Shown here: positions 8,251 to 16,736 of the stretch, in pieces
Position numbering within the stretch: the stretch's first letter is position 1
How the letters are laid out: each line of letters opens with the position of its first letter
Source of the DNA: Millisia brevis NBRC 105863
GTDB lineage: Bacteria > Actinomycetota > Actinomycetes > Mycobacteriales > Mycobacteriaceae
Direction of reading: 5' to 3'
Assembly: GCF_001552615.1 (NCBI RefSeq)
Contig: NZ_BCRN01000001.1
Location: 124,001-188,000 of the forward strand
Length of the DNA: 64,000 nt
Translations under genes and position numbers: made by a program
Notes under the pieces: model-generated
What the model saw: the letters and a program-made list of their open reading frames with translations, nothing else
Told to the model about the DNA's origin: nothing
Databases searched by the model: none

Positions 8251-9077
8251 TCATCGGTGCCGGCCTCGAGGACCGCGACCGCCCAACCACGCAGGCTCGC
8301 CGCGGCGATCTCCCGCTGTTCGTGGAACGGGTTGTGCCCGGCTTCGACCACCGCATACGTTGCGCGCGAGTAGGAGTCGGCCAGCCCGATCGCGTCGCGC
8401 CAGCCGACCATCGGGTCCTCGCGGCCCAGGACGAACAGCACCGGCCGGTCGAAGGTACCGAATGCGTCCTCCGGGTGGGCGGCGAAGTCGTAGTTGTCCA
8501 TCACCCGCTTGATCGCCGCCCGATCGCCGCTGATCGAGCCGGGCACGATGTCGCGCTGAAAGGCGTCCCAGTTCCGGGTGGTGGGTCGATGGGTGACGGC
8601 CCGGAATTCCGCGACGATGTGCTTCGGTTCCAGGTCGAGTACCCACCGCGGGTCGGCCGGGCGGTGCCCCTTGGCGGGCAGATTCCGGTCGGCGCGTTGG
8701 GCGTACACCACCGGCGCGAAGAGGGCCATGCCCGCGACCCGGCCGGGATCGCGGGCGAGCACGGCACGGGCGGTGCCGCCGCCGAAGGAGCTGCCGACCA
8801 GTGCGTACCGCGGACCGAGCCGGTCGACGAATGCGGCCATCCGACGATGGACGTCGGCCGCGTTACCGATCCCGTCGCCGCTGCTGCTGCCGTGCCCGGG
8901 CAGGTCGACGTAGATACGGCGCAGCCCGGGCAGGTCGCCGAGCGTCGCCTCGCCGAACTCGAGCATCTGGTGGTGATCACCGCCGATACCGTGCATGAAC
9001 ACCACGGGGAGCCCCGTGCCGACGTCCACCCGGTGGACGCCGAGGGCGTCGAGATCGGCCGAACCCTGCTGCTGCAT
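8193..9077 (-). CDS. Alpha/beta-fold hydrolase
   Basis: Serine hydrolase, 294 aa. HGIGGDHHQM gives the oxyanion region, GSSFGGGTA the nucleophile elbow, LFVLGREDPMVG the acid, and VVEAGHNPFHEQ the catalytic His. Likely a lactonase/esterase or C-C hydrolase; substrate unknown. ATG 9077 is chosen: TAGCCT (complement 9085-9090) lies 7 bases upstream, suggesting a leaderless transcript. It is divergent from the tyrosine-phosphatase gene and converges on the LLM gene, overlapping it. Confidence 0.85.
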   Translation of the reverse strand: MQQQGSADLDALGVHRVDVGTGLPVVFMHGIGGDHHQMLEFGEATLGDLPGLRRIYVDLPGHGSSSGDGIGNAADVHRRMAAFVDRLGPRYALVGSSFGGGTARAVLARDPGRVAGMALFAPVVYAQRADRNLPAKGHRPADPRWVLDLEPKHIVAEFRAVTHRPTTRNWDAFQRDIVPGSISGDRAAIKRVMDNYDFAAHPEDAFGTFDRPVLFVLGREDPMVGWRDAIGLADSYSRATYAVVEAGHNPFHEQREIAAASLRGWAVAVLEAGTDDQAREAATRSRTAGTTSSA

Positions 9078-9104
9078 GCCCCGGAGGCTAACAAGCAGGA
9101 CTTT

Positions 9105-9110
9105 TATACT
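9105..9110 (+). promoter_or_regulatory. -10 box (TATACT) upstream of the phosphatase gene
   Basis: TATACT in an AT-rich patch 43 bases before ATG 9153 is the best -10 hexamer in the divergent gap. No clear -35 is visible. Confidence 0.45.
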
Positions 9111-9152
9111 GTTGACGGCGAGTCCACCCTCGCCGGTCAGGAGAGCCGCCAC

Positions 9153-9866
9153 ATGTCGTCGCCCATCGACGCCACGACCGACGACCGCCCCGCGAACCTT
9201 CGCGATCTGGGCGGCCTGCCGCTGATCGGGGGCGGTTTCACCCGCACGGGCATCCTGCTGCGCAGCGACGCCCCCTATGCGGGTGACACGCAGTCGATCG
9301 CGCCGGTCTGGCCGCCGCGCACCGTCGTCGATCTGCGCTCGGAGGTGGAAACGACCATCAGCCCGCGGACCTGGCCGGCCGATACCCGGGTGATCCACCA
9401 CCCGCTGTTCACCGCCGCCCGGGTGGACGGCCACCTGGCGAAGCCTCCCACGATGACCGATATGTATCAGGAGATGCTCGATCTGGTACCGGAACGGATC
9501 GCCGCGGTCCCCGGTCTGATCTCCACCGACGGTCCCGCCCTGGTGCACTGCACCGTCGGCAAGGACCGCACCGGTGTGGTCATCGCGATCCTGCTGATGC
9601 TCAGCGGGGTCGACCGGGATGCGATCGTCACCGACTACCGGCGCACCGAGGCGTCGCTGCCGGGCATCGTGCGCCGTATCCGCGCGCATATCAATGTGCC
9701 CGACGACTTCGACGCCGACCATCCGATGGCGCAGGCCCCCGCCGAGGCGATCGAGGCGGTCATCGACCGGGTCGACTCCGAACGCGGCGGCGCGAAGGGC
9801 TGGTTCCTACGCAATGGCGGCGACCCGACCGCCCTGGAGACCCTGGTCGGGAGATTGGCGAACTGA
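9153..9866 (+). CDS. Tyrosine-protein phosphatase (Tyr_phosphatase3/PtpB-like)
   Basis: Cysteine-dependent phosphatase of 237 aa. The P-loop is HCTVGKDRTG with Cys133 and Arg139. The N-terminus has NLRDLGGLPLIGGG and LRSDAPY, characteristic of the PtpB/Tyr_phosphatase3 (Siw14-like) family that acts on phosphotyrosine, phosphoserine or phosphoinositide substrates. The lysine in the P-loop (GKDR) is typical of this atypical family. There is no signal peptide. AGGAG precedes ATG 9153. The regulator gene downstream begins 5 bases after the stop. Confidence 0.88.
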   Translation: MSSPIDATTDDRPANLRDLGGLPLIGGGFTRTGILLRSDAPYAGDTQSIAPVWPPRTVVDLRSEVETTISPRTWPADTRVIHHPLFTAARVDGHLAKPPTMTDMYQEMLDLVPERIAAVPGLISTDGPALVHCTVGKDRTGVVIAILLMLSGVDRDAIVTDYRRTEASLPGIVRRIRAHINVPDDFDADHPMAQAPAEAIEAVIDRVDSERGGAKGWFLRNGGDPTALETLVGRLAN

Positions 9867-9870
9867 CATC

Positions 9871-10440
9871 GTGTCGACGGAGGAGGGTGTGGACGCGCTG
9901 GTGCGGCGCCGGCTGCGGGAGCTGCGACAGGCCCGCGGGCTGACCCTCGAGTCGGTGGCGACGCGGGCCGGGATCGACGTGTCCACCCTCAGTCGTCTCG
10001 AGTCCGGCAAGCGCCGTCTCGCTCTCGACCATCTCCCGCGATTGGCGGCCGCCCTGTCGGTGACCACCGACGACCTGATGCGTGCGCCGGAACAGACCGA
10101 CCCGCGGGTGAACGGCGCATCGCAGACGCACGACCTGATCACGTTCTGGCCCTTGACCCGTCAGGGACCGGCCGGCGGTCTGCACGCCTACAAGATCCGT
10201 ATCGACCCGCGGCGGGCCACGCCGCCGCGGGAGTTGCCGATCCACGACGGGAACGACTGGATCTACGTGCTGTCCGGGCGCTTGCGGCTGCTGCTGGGCG
10301 ACCGGGACTTCACCATCGAGCCCGGCGAGGCGGTCGAGTTCACCACGCGCACACCACATTGGTTCGGGGTCGCGGAGGGCACGGTCGAGGCGATCCTGAT
10401 CCTCGGGGCGTCCGGCGAGTCGATCCACCTGCACGAGTAG
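9871..10440 (+). CDS. XRE-family regulator with C-terminal cupin domain
   Basis: A 189 aa regulator. Residues 5-65 form an XRE helix-turn-helix (LRQARGLTLESVATRAGIDVSTLSRLESGKRRL) and residues about 110-185 a single cupin barrel (NDWIYVLSGRLRLLLGDRDFTIEPGEAVEF..HWFG), which would bind a small ligand or metal. This architecture usually controls a neighbouring metabolic or transport operon. The start is GTG 9871, 5 bases after the phosphatase gene; GTG 9889, six codons in, is possible. Confidence 0.85.
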   Translation: MSTEEGVDALVRRRLRELRQARGLTLESVATRAGIDVSTLSRLESGKRRLALDHLPRLAAALSVTTDDLMRAPEQTDPRVNGASQTHDLITFWPLTRQGPAGGLHAYKIRIDPRRATPPRELPIHDGNDWIYVLSGRLRLLLGDRDFTIEPGEAVEFTTRTPHWFGVAEGTVEAILILGASGESIHLHE

Positions 10441-10446
10441 CCGCGC

Positions 10447-11106
10447 ATGTACGAGCAGCGCGAGTCGCCGCCCGAACTGATCTCCCTCGTCTGGCGCGCC
10501 CACAGCGACACCGCGGCGACGTACGTCGAACCCGCGGCGGAGAACTGGGGCATCGCGTTTACGCAAAGCACCGACGGCGGCCGGGTCGCGACCGTCATCG
10601 GGCCGGCGGTCTCCGCTCGGACCATCGATTATGTGGCGGGAGAAAGACACTGGGGTGTCGACCTGGTCGCACACGTCGCATGGCGCGGGTTGGACAAGGA
10701 GCCGCTGCTCGGCCGGATGATCGACATCCCGATCGAGGACGACTGGTGTGTGATCGCCGGGGTGCGCATCACCGTCCCGGGGTACGACGACCTCGAGGCC
10801 TTCGTCGACGGGCTGCACCGGCAGGGCCTGCTGGTGACCGATCGCGACGTGTCGACGACTCTGGGCGGCGGCGACGCACACTGGTCCGGCCGCACGATGC
10901 AGCGACGGTTCCGCGACGCCACCGGACTGCGCCGCAAGCAGATCGAACAGGTCCGGCGCGCACATCGGGCACGGGATCTGTTGCTGGACGGGGTCAGTCC
11001 CGCCGAGGCGGCGCTGCGGGCCGGCTACAGCGACCAGTCCCATATGACGCGCGCCCTGCACGCGCTGATCGGCCGGACGCCCGCGCGGATCATCGAGGAG
11101 CGCTGA
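10447..11106 (+). CDS. AraC-family transcriptional regulator
   Basis: A 219 aa protein with a C-terminal AraC/XylS DNA-binding domain (about 140-219): GRTMQRRFRDATGLRRKQIEQ, then SPAEAALRAGYSDQSHMTRALHALIGRTPARI, matching the second helix-turn-helix and signature. The N-terminal 130 residues, rich in short strands (ENWGIAFTQ, LLGRMIDIPIEDDWCVIAGV), resemble a cupin-like sensor. It begins 6 bases after the XRE-cupin gene, so two ligand-type regulators share a transcript with a phosphatase. The target may be the epoxide hydrolase gene that follows (inference). Confidence 0.85.
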   Translation: MYEQRESPPELISLVWRAHSDTAATYVEPAAENWGIAFTQSTDGGRVATVIGPAVSARTIDYVAGERHWGVDLVAHVAWRGLDKEPLLGRMIDIPIEDDWCVIAGVRITVPGYDDLEAFVDGLHRQGLLVTDRDVSTTLGGGDAHWSGRTMQRRFRDATGLRRKQIEQVRRAHRARDLLLDGVSPAEAALRAGYSDQSHMTRALHALIGRTPARIIEER

Positions 11107-11169
11107 TCGCGGGCTGGCTGTCCGTTTTCTTCAAGAGGAGCCCACCCCGGGTGGGACAGAGTGGTCGGC

Positions 11170-12336
11170 ATGACCACAACCGAAGCCGCACCGACCATCC
11201 GCCCCTTCACGATCGAGGTTCCGGGTGCCGACATCGACGACCTGAACAGCCGGCTCGACCGCATCCGCTGGCCGAATGTGCCGGACGGCGCGGACGGCCA
11301 CGGCTTCGCCCTCTCCGAGGTGCGCGCCCTGGCCGATCGGTGGCGCCACACCTTCGACTGGCGGTCCGTCGAGGCGCGCCTGAACGAACTGAATCACCTG
11401 ATGATCGACGTGGACGGTGTCACGATGCACGCGGTCCACGAACGCGCCGCCGACGCCTCCGATCGACTCCCGGTCGTGCTGCTGCACGGATGGCCGGACA
11501 GCTTCGTCGGGCTGATCGACGTGATGAACGCCCTGGTCGAGGCCGGTCATGACGTCATCGTGCCCAGTCTGCTCGGGTACGGCTTCTCCGGGCAGCCCGC
11601 CGGGCCGCTCGCCGTGGAGACGATCGCCGCCGCGGTCGACACCGTCGTCGACCGGTTGGGGTACGCCCGCTATGCGGTGCACGGCGGGGACTGGGGTAGC
11701 GCGGTGGCCGAGCATCTGGCGCTCACCCGGCCGGAGCGGGTCGGCGCGATCCATCTGCTCGATGTGCCGTACTACCACATGTTTCTGGTCGACACGGCCG
11801 AGGCGACCGACGACGCCGAGCGCACATACCTGGAGGCAGCGGCCGATTGGGGTGACACCAGCGGCTACCTGGCGATCCAGTCGACCCAACCGTTGACACT
11901 CGCCTACGGTCTGTCCGATTCTCCGGTCGGACTGCTGGCCTGGATCGGCGAGAAGTACTCGGCGTGGACCGACCGGACACCCGACCCGGATGCGGTGCTG
12001 ACGCTCGCGTCGCTGTACTGGTTCACCAATACGATCTGGTCGTCGACGCGGCTCTACGCCGAGGGGATGACATCGTGGGACGAGGAGGATTCCGAATCCG
12101 ACTGGTCGACCCCCGCGGTGGCGGTGCCCGCCGGTTTCGCGCTGTTCCCCGCCGACATCACCTCCGCCCCACGTACCTTCGCGGAGCGCTTCTTCACCGA
12201 TATCCGCCGCTACAGTCTGATGTCCTCCGGCGGTCACTTCGCGGCCCGCGAACAGCCGCAGGCCGTGGCCGCCGAGATCGTCGCCTTCCTCAGCGGCGTC
12301 GCCGCGTCGGCGGACGGTGCGGCTGCGGCAGGATAG
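11170..12336 (+). CDS. Epoxide hydrolase (EHN-type alpha/beta hydrolase)
   Basis: A 388 aa epoxide hydrolase with the N-terminal EHN domain (FTIEVPGADIDDLNSRLDRIRWP). The oxyanion motif is HGWP (106-109), the nucleophile Asp174 lies in HGGDWGS, and the His in SGGHFAAREQP. Lid tyrosines that polarise the epoxide are likely in the 210-310 segment (SLYWFTNTIW, IRRYS). It hydrates epoxides to diols. ATG 11170 is chosen over an upstream in-frame GTG at 11161. Confidence 0.88.
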   Translation: MTTTEAAPTIRPFTIEVPGADIDDLNSRLDRIRWPNVPDGADGHGFALSEVRALADRWRHTFDWRSVEARLNELNHLMIDVDGVTMHAVHERAADASDRLPVVLLHGWPDSFVGLIDVMNALVEAGHDVIVPSLLGYGFSGQPAGPLAVETIAAAVDTVVDRLGYARYAVHGGDWGSAVAEHLALTRPERVGAIHLLDVPYYHMFLVDTAEATDDAERTYLEAAADWGDTSGYLAIQSTQPLTLAYGLSDSPVGLLAWIGEKYSAWTDRTPDPDAVLTLASLYWFTNTIWSSTRLYAEGMTSWDEEDSESDWSTPAVAVPAGFALFPADITSAPRTFAERFFTDIRRYSLMSSGGHFAAREQPQAVAAEIVAFLSGVAASADGAAAAG

Positions 12337-12340
12337 GGCG

Positions 12341-13459
12341 GTGACCCGCCCCTCCCGTGTCGCCGCGGTGCCCGGCAACCCCATCGTCCGCGAACGCATG
12401 GCACGCCAGCAGGTGACCGCGCCGAGCTTCGACGACCCGGTCGAGGTGGTGCGGTCGCTCGGCGCGATGCAGGCCCAGGATTACGGACAATCGTTGTGGG
12501 CGATCGCCTCCCGGCTGCGGGTACCGGCGATCGAGCCGGTGCGCGACGCGATCGCCTCCGGGCGCATCCTGCGGACCTGGCCGATGCGCGGCACGATCCA
12601 CTGGGTGCCCGCCGAGGATGCCGGCTGGATGGTCGGGGTCTCGGCCGAACGAACGCTGCGGTCGGCGCGCACCCGGCACGAGGAGTTGGGGGTCGACGCC
12701 GCCGCGGTCGCCGCGGCCGACGAACTGTTGACCGCCCGGCTGGTGGGCGGGCACGCGTTGGCCCGCCCGGACGTCATGGCGCTGTGGGAGGACGCCGGGA
12801 TACGGACGGATCAGCAACGCGGCTATCACCTGCTGTGGACGCTCGCCCACCACGGCCGCATCGCGATCGGCCCGATGGCCGGTAAACAGCAGACATTTGT
12901 TCTGCTCGACGAATTCGCGCCCGAGCCCATGCTCTTCGAACCCGTCGCCGGACTGGCTGAACTGGCGGCGCGGTATCTGAACGGGCACGGCCCGGCGACG
13001 GTGCACGATGTGGCGTGGTGGACCGGGACCACGGTGTCGGCGTCGCGGGCGGCGGTCGACGCCGCCGCGGCGGCGGGGCGGGTGATCCCTTTCGCGCACG
13101 ACGACCGGCAGCTGTGGACCGGTGCGAGCACCCCCACCGACGTCGATGAGCCGGTGGGCGTGCGGCTGTTGGCGTCGTTCGACGAATTCTGCCTGGGCTA
13201 CAAGACGCGCGACGACTGCCTCGATCCCCGCGACTTCACGAAGGTCGTGCCCGGCGCCAACGGCATCTTCCACCCGACCTTCCTCGTCGACGGTGTGGTG
13301 GTCGGCACCTGGCGGCGCACCGTGAACGCGAAGTCGATCGACGTCACGGTCGATATCTTCCGACCGCGTTCGGCGACGCTGCGCGATCTTCGGGCGGCGA
13401 TCGACCGCTTCGTCGACGCCTACGACCTGCCGGTCGGGGCCGTCACCATCGATCGGTGA
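12341..13459 (+). CDS. Winged-helix DNA glycosylase of the AlkZ/YcaQ (HTH_42) family
   Basis: A 372 aa protein of the winged-helix family to which AlkZ and YcaQ, glycosylases that unhook interstrand crosslinks, belong. The signature catalytic QxQ is visible as MQAQD (Gln44, Gln46), followed by RTWPMRGTIHWV and a C-terminal block (VKRG-like region is VRLLASFDEFCLGYKTRD). Start GTG 12341 lies 4 bases after the epoxide hydrolase stop, so the pair is probably co-transcribed: an epoxide detoxifier with a DNA-damage enzyme. Whether it acts on crosslinks or on monoadducts is not decided. Confidence 0.82.
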   Translation: MTRPSRVAAVPGNPIVRERMARQQVTAPSFDDPVEVVRSLGAMQAQDYGQSLWAIASRLRVPAIEPVRDAIASGRILRTWPMRGTIHWVPAEDAGWMVGVSAERTLRSARTRHEELGVDAAAVAAADELLTARLVGGHALARPDVMALWEDAGIRTDQQRGYHLLWTLAHHGRIAIGPMAGKQQTFVLLDEFAPEPMLFEPVAGLAELAARYLNGHGPATVHDVAWWTGTTVSASRAAVDAAAAAGRVIPFAHDDRQLWTGASTPTDVDEPVGVRLLASFDEFCLGYKTRDDCLDPRDFTKVVPGANGIFHPTFLVDGVVVGTWRRTVNAKSIDVTVDIFRPRSATLRDLRAAIDRFVDAYDLPVGAVTIDR

Positions 13460-13466
13460 CGGCCCC
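13436..13466. terminator. Bidirectional terminator hairpin
   Basis: Perfect 12-bp stem GGGGCCGTCACC / GGTGACGGCCCC with a 7-base loop, spanning the stop codon of the AlkZ-like gene and ending just before the convergent MFS gene stop. No U-tract, as is common in this lineage. Confidence 0.7.
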
Positions 13467-13471
13467 GCCGA

Positions 13472-14830
13472 TCAGGCGCCGGCACCCACGCTGCGGGGTC
13501 GTCCGATGACCACCAGCAGCACGGTCAACACACTCAGCACCGCCATGACCCCGCCGATCTGCGGCAGTGAGGTCAGCGGCCCGAGGATCGCCACTCCCAG
13601 CGCCGAACCCGCCTGTCGTCCGGCGTTCAATACGCCTTGCGCCGCGCCGGCGACGTCGGCGGGGGCGTGGACGGCGATATCGGCGGTCGCCGCCGGGATG
13701 ACGGTGGTGCAGGCCAGCACGAGCGCGATCTCGGCGGGCACGATCCAGGCGAGCGACGAGTTTCCGGCCACCATGATCAGCAGGAGTCCGGCCAGCACGT
13801 CGAACATCAGGCCGCCGAGGATGACTCGCCGCGCCCCCCAGGCGGCGACCATGCGACCGGTGAAGATCGGCAGGACGCACATCGGCAATGTCATGGGGAT
13901 GAAGGTCAATCCGGCCTGCAGTGGTGTGAGGTCACGTTCGAACTGCAGCCACAACGTCACCGCGTAGAGCACGCCGTAGAAGACCAGCGTGGCCACGGCC
14001 GCCGCGACGATGCTGCCCCGCAGATCGGGCCGACTCATCAACTGCGGTGGGATCACCGGAAAGGGGGCCCTGCGTTCGGCCACGGCCAACCCGACCCCGA
14101 GCACGGCGGAGACCGCCAGGATCACCCACGGCAGCGGACGCGACCAGCCCCCGGTCCCCCCTTCGATCAGGCCGAGCGTCAACGATGTCAGGGTCAGCAC
14201 CGACAGCACGATGCCCGGGCCGTCCACCGCACGCGCACGCGCCGCCGGCGCGTTCACCAGTCGATGCACCAACCACATCGCCACGAGCGCGATCGGCGGA
14301 TTCACCAGGAAAATCCATCGCCACCCGCCCAATTCGACGAGGATGCCACCGAGAATCGGTCCGAGCAGCAGACCGCTGCTGGTCAACGCCGCCCAGAGCC
14401 CGATCGCCTTGGCCCGCTCCCGCGGATCGGCGTACTGCCCGGCCAGCAACGCCACCGACGACGGGACCAGGCAGGCCGCGGCGACGCCCAGCAGGGCCCG
14501 CCCGCCGATCAGGGCGGCCATCGACGGCGCCGCCGCACAGCAGAGCGACAGGACGGCGAAGCCGATCAGCGACCACCGATAGAGCCGAACCGAACCGACC
14601 CGATCCGAGATCGCTCCCGCGGCCAGCAGCAGGCCGGCGAAGGTGATCGTATAAGCCGTCGCGGCCCACGGCAGTTGCCCCGCGCTCGCCCCCAGGTCGG
14701 CCTGCACATCGGGGAGTGCGACGTTCAGAATCGAGGTGTCGAGCAGCACCAGGAAGTTGCCGATCGAGACACCAACGAATACGACCGCGGAGGTGCGTGA
14801 GCGCGCGGCTGTTGCCGTCCGATCGCTCAT
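13472..14830 (-). CDS. MFS multidrug efflux transporter (DHA2 type)
   Basis: Proton-driven drug/metabolite exporter, 452 aa. The MFS motif A-like loop is GAISDRVGSVRLYRWS; motif C is in SSGLLLGPILGGIL and the start has LLDTSILNVALPDVQADLGAS, characteristic of EmrB/QacA-type members. Roughly 12-14 hydrophobic helices can be traced. ATG 14830 overlaps the stop of the ABM/VOC gene by 1 base, so the exporter is coupled to a putative resistance enzyme. Confidence 0.88.
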   Translation of the reverse strand: MSDRTATAARSRTSAVVFVGVSIGNFLVLLDTSILNVALPDVQADLGASAGQLPWAATAYTITFAGLLLAAGAISDRVGSVRLYRWSLIGFAVLSLCCAAAPSMAALIGGRALLGVAAACLVPSSVALLAGQYADPRERAKAIGLWAALTSSGLLLGPILGGILVELGGWRWIFLVNPPIALVAMWLVHRLVNAPAARARAVDGPGIVLSVLTLTSLTLGLIEGGTGGWSRPLPWVILAVSAVLGVGLAVAERRAPFPVIPPQLMSRPDLRGSIVAAAVATLVFYGVLYAVTLWLQFERDLTPLQAGLTFIPMTLPMCVLPIFTGRMVAAWGARRVILGGLMFDVLAGLLLIMVAGNSSLAWIVPAEIALVLACTTVIPAATADIAVHAPADVAGAAQGVLNAGRQAGSALGVAILGPLTSLPQIGGVMAVLSVLTVLLVVIGRPRSVGAGA

Positions 14831-15606
14831 CACGCACCGATCCCCGTCGGGAGCACCCCGGTGCGCGCCCACTCGACCAGCGGGTCGGCGGCGTCGGTCC
14901 CGACGTATTCGATGCGGTTGCCGTACCGATCCGGCTTGGTGATGATCGAGAACGGCGTCCCGCCCTCCTCCATCCGGAAGACACCCTCCGTGCCGACACC
15001 ACCGGGAGCGTGAAGTTCCTTGAGCCGCAGGCTCATATCCGGCTCCCAGTAGCCGTGGTAGTAGATGCCGCCGCGGTGCGCGGGCCCGACCACCCCGTCT
15101 CCGCTCGCCTGAATCAACTCCAGGAACGGTGCGTCGGTCATCGACAGCACGGCCGTTAGCCGGAACGGATGCGGGTCGGGATCCTCGAGGCGCGGGATGT
15201 CGAAGGTGCCCGGTTCGGTGAAGCGGACGCCGAGGCTGTCGCTGTAGTACGCGACCGCTGCGGCGAGATCGTCGACCACGATGCCGGTGTGGAAGAACGG
15301 GGCCGTGCGCGCCTGCTCGAAGGCGTCGGCGTATTCGACGACTCGCGGGGGCTCGACGAGACAGTCCAGCAGGTGCGGGAGGAAGGCGGCCAGATACGGG
15401 GTGGCCGCGTGCGACTCGAAGGCTGCGCGGTCGCGATAGGTTTCGACGACCAGCCGACGCAGCGAATTCGACGCGTCGACGACATAATCAAATCGGGTAC
15501 AACCGGGCTCGTTGTGAAAAATTTCACCACTGAGGGCCAGCATTAATGCGTCGACACGTTCTTCCGTACCGGGTTTGAGTATTTGTTCGGCCGTGACAGT
15601 GATCAT
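14830..15606 (-). CDS. ABM-VOC fusion protein (quinol/antibiotic monooxygenase + glyoxalase-like)
   Basis: A 258 aa fusion. Residues 1-100 are an antibiotic-biosynthesis-monooxygenase dimeric barrel (ITVTAEQILKPGTEERVDALMLAL..HNEPGCTRFDYVV..YRDRAAFESHAATPYL). Residues about 103-240 are a VOC/glyoxalase domain (FFHTGIVVDDLAAAVAYYSDSLGVRFTEP..DRYGNRIEYV). Each could modify or bind an aromatic/quinone compound. ATG 15606 has GAAAGG 7 bases upstream; ATG 15627 is less well placed. Its stop overlaps the MFS start (TGATG), suggesting modification plus export of one toxic substrate (inference). Confidence 0.8.
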   Translation of the reverse strand: MITVTAEQILKPGTEERVDALMLALSGEIFHNEPGCTRFDYVVDASNSLRRLVVETYRDRAAFESHAATPYLAAFLPHLLDCLVEPPRVVEYADAFEQARTAPFFHTGIVVDDLAAAVAYYSDSLGVRFTEPGTFDIPRLEDPDPHPFRLTAVLSMTDAPFLELIQASGDGVVGPAHRGGIYYHGYWEPDMSLRLKELHAPGGVGTEGVFRMEEGGTPFSIITKPDRYGNRIEYVGTDAADPLVEWARTGVLPTGIGA

Positions 15607-15640
15607 GTTCGAGCCTTTCGAATTCATCGAACGGGAATGA

Positions 15641-16657
15641 CTACACCGAAACCGTGGAACGAGTGGTCACCGGCACCGCGAAGGAGGCGCGGTCGCCCAC
15701 CCAGCGGTCGTCGGGGACCACGGTGGCGAGTTGGGCGAGTTGGGCGTCGTTCAACGGGGAAGACATCGCCGCGGCGTTCTCCCGGGCGCGGTCCGGGCGC
15801 CGGGAACCGGGGATGGGGACCACATCGGGCCCCTGCGCCAGCAGCCACCCGAGCGCCGCCTGCGCAGCGGTGATTCCCCAGGAGCGGGCCAGGTCGGCCA
15901 GGTGCCGCACCTGCTGCTGGTTGGCTTCCAGCCGGTGCTCCTGGAAGCGCGGGTCGTTGCTCCGGAAGGGGCTCTCGGCGACCGACATCGGATCCACCAG
16001 GGTGGCGGTCAGCAGGCCTCGACCCAATGGGCTGTACGGGACCACCCCGATTCCGAGCCGGCGGGCCGTCGGCACCACGTCGAGCTCGGGCTCGCGCCAC
16101 ATGAGAGACCACTCCAGCTGAACGGCGGCCACCGGGTGCGTACGATCCGCCGCTTCCAGCTGGTGCGCGTCGACCTCCGAGACGCCGAGGTGGCGTACCT
16201 TTCCGGCGTCGACGAGCCTGCTCATCGCACCGACGGTCTCCTCGACCGGGAATCTCGGGTCGACGCGATGCAGGTAGTAGAGGTCGATGTACTCGACTCC
16301 GAGTCGCCTCAGGGATTCCTCGCAGTAGCCCTCGACGTGGTCGGGATTCCCGTCGAGCACAACACCATCGGCGCCACGCACGATGCCGAATTTGGTGGCG
16401 ATGCGTACCTGATCGCGCGGCGCCGCACCGGCGAGGGCCGCGCCGAGGAGGCGTTCGTTGTGGCCCTGGCCGTAGCTCATCGCCGTATCGAACATCGTCA
16501 CACCGGATTCGAGGGCCGCGCGAATCGCTGCCGTGGACTCGGTGTCATCGGTGGCGCCGTAGCCCTGCGAAAGACCCATGCAGCCCAGGCCGATTGCGGA
16601 GGTTGTCAGACTATTCGGACTATTCAGACCGTTTGCGCCGAGAATTCTTGTGGTCAT
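15641..16657 (-). CDS. Aldo/keto reductase
   Basis: NADPH-dependent (beta/alpha)8 reductase of 338 aa. The tetrad is visible: Asp and Tyr in FDTAMSYGQGHNE, Lys in RIATKFG, His in DLYYLHRVD. The C-terminal cofactor loop is VVPIPGSRRPDRARENAAA. It resembles AKR13/YakC-type proteins and is a paralogue of the gene at 47256-48263. It is 34 bases upstream of the ABM/VOC gene, so the three minus-strand genes 16657 to 13472 look like one operon divergent from a LysR gene. Confidence 0.92.
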   Translation of the reverse strand: MTTRILGANGLNSPNSLTTSAIGLGCMGLSQGYGATDDTESTAAIRAALESGVTMFDTAMSYGQGHNERLLGAALAGAAPRDQVRIATKFGIVRGADGVVLDGNPDHVEGYCEESLRRLGVEYIDLYYLHRVDPRFPVEETVGAMSRLVDAGKVRHLGVSEVDAHQLEAADRTHPVAAVQLEWSLMWREPELDVVPTARRLGIGVVPYSPLGRGLLTATLVDPMSVAESPFRSNDPRFQEHRLEANQQQVRHLADLARSWGITAAQAALGWLLAQGPDVVPIPGSRRPDRARENAAAMSSPLNDAQLAQLATVVPDDRWVGDRASFAVPVTTRSTVSV

Positions 16658-16714
16658 GCATCAACCATTGCCCGAACCGGCCGGTAGTTCAAAGACACGT
16701 TGATGATGGGGGCG

Positions 16715-16736
16715 ATATCGAACTAATATGGGCGCC
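16715..16736 (+). promoter_or_regulatory. LysR-type operator overlapping a leaderless -10 box
   Basis: ATATCGAACTAATAT (16715-16729) is a T-N11-A dyad. Its right half contains TAATAT (16724-16729), a -10 element 7 bases before GTG 16737. A longer repeat, CATCAAC (16659-16665) / GTTGATG (16699-16705), lies in the same gap. LysR autorepression plus control of the divergent reductase operon is inferred. Confidence 0.6.

Noticed and set aside
10359-11552. Long plus-strand frame across the AraC and epoxide hydrolase genes
   Set aside because: Arg/Gly-rich shadow spanning two genes with clear domain content in other frames.
16605-16640. Direct repeat GACTATTC at the reductase start as a regulatory site
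   Set aside because: It lies within the coding sequence and encodes the repeated NSPNSL of the reductase N-terminus; coding explanation is sufficient.
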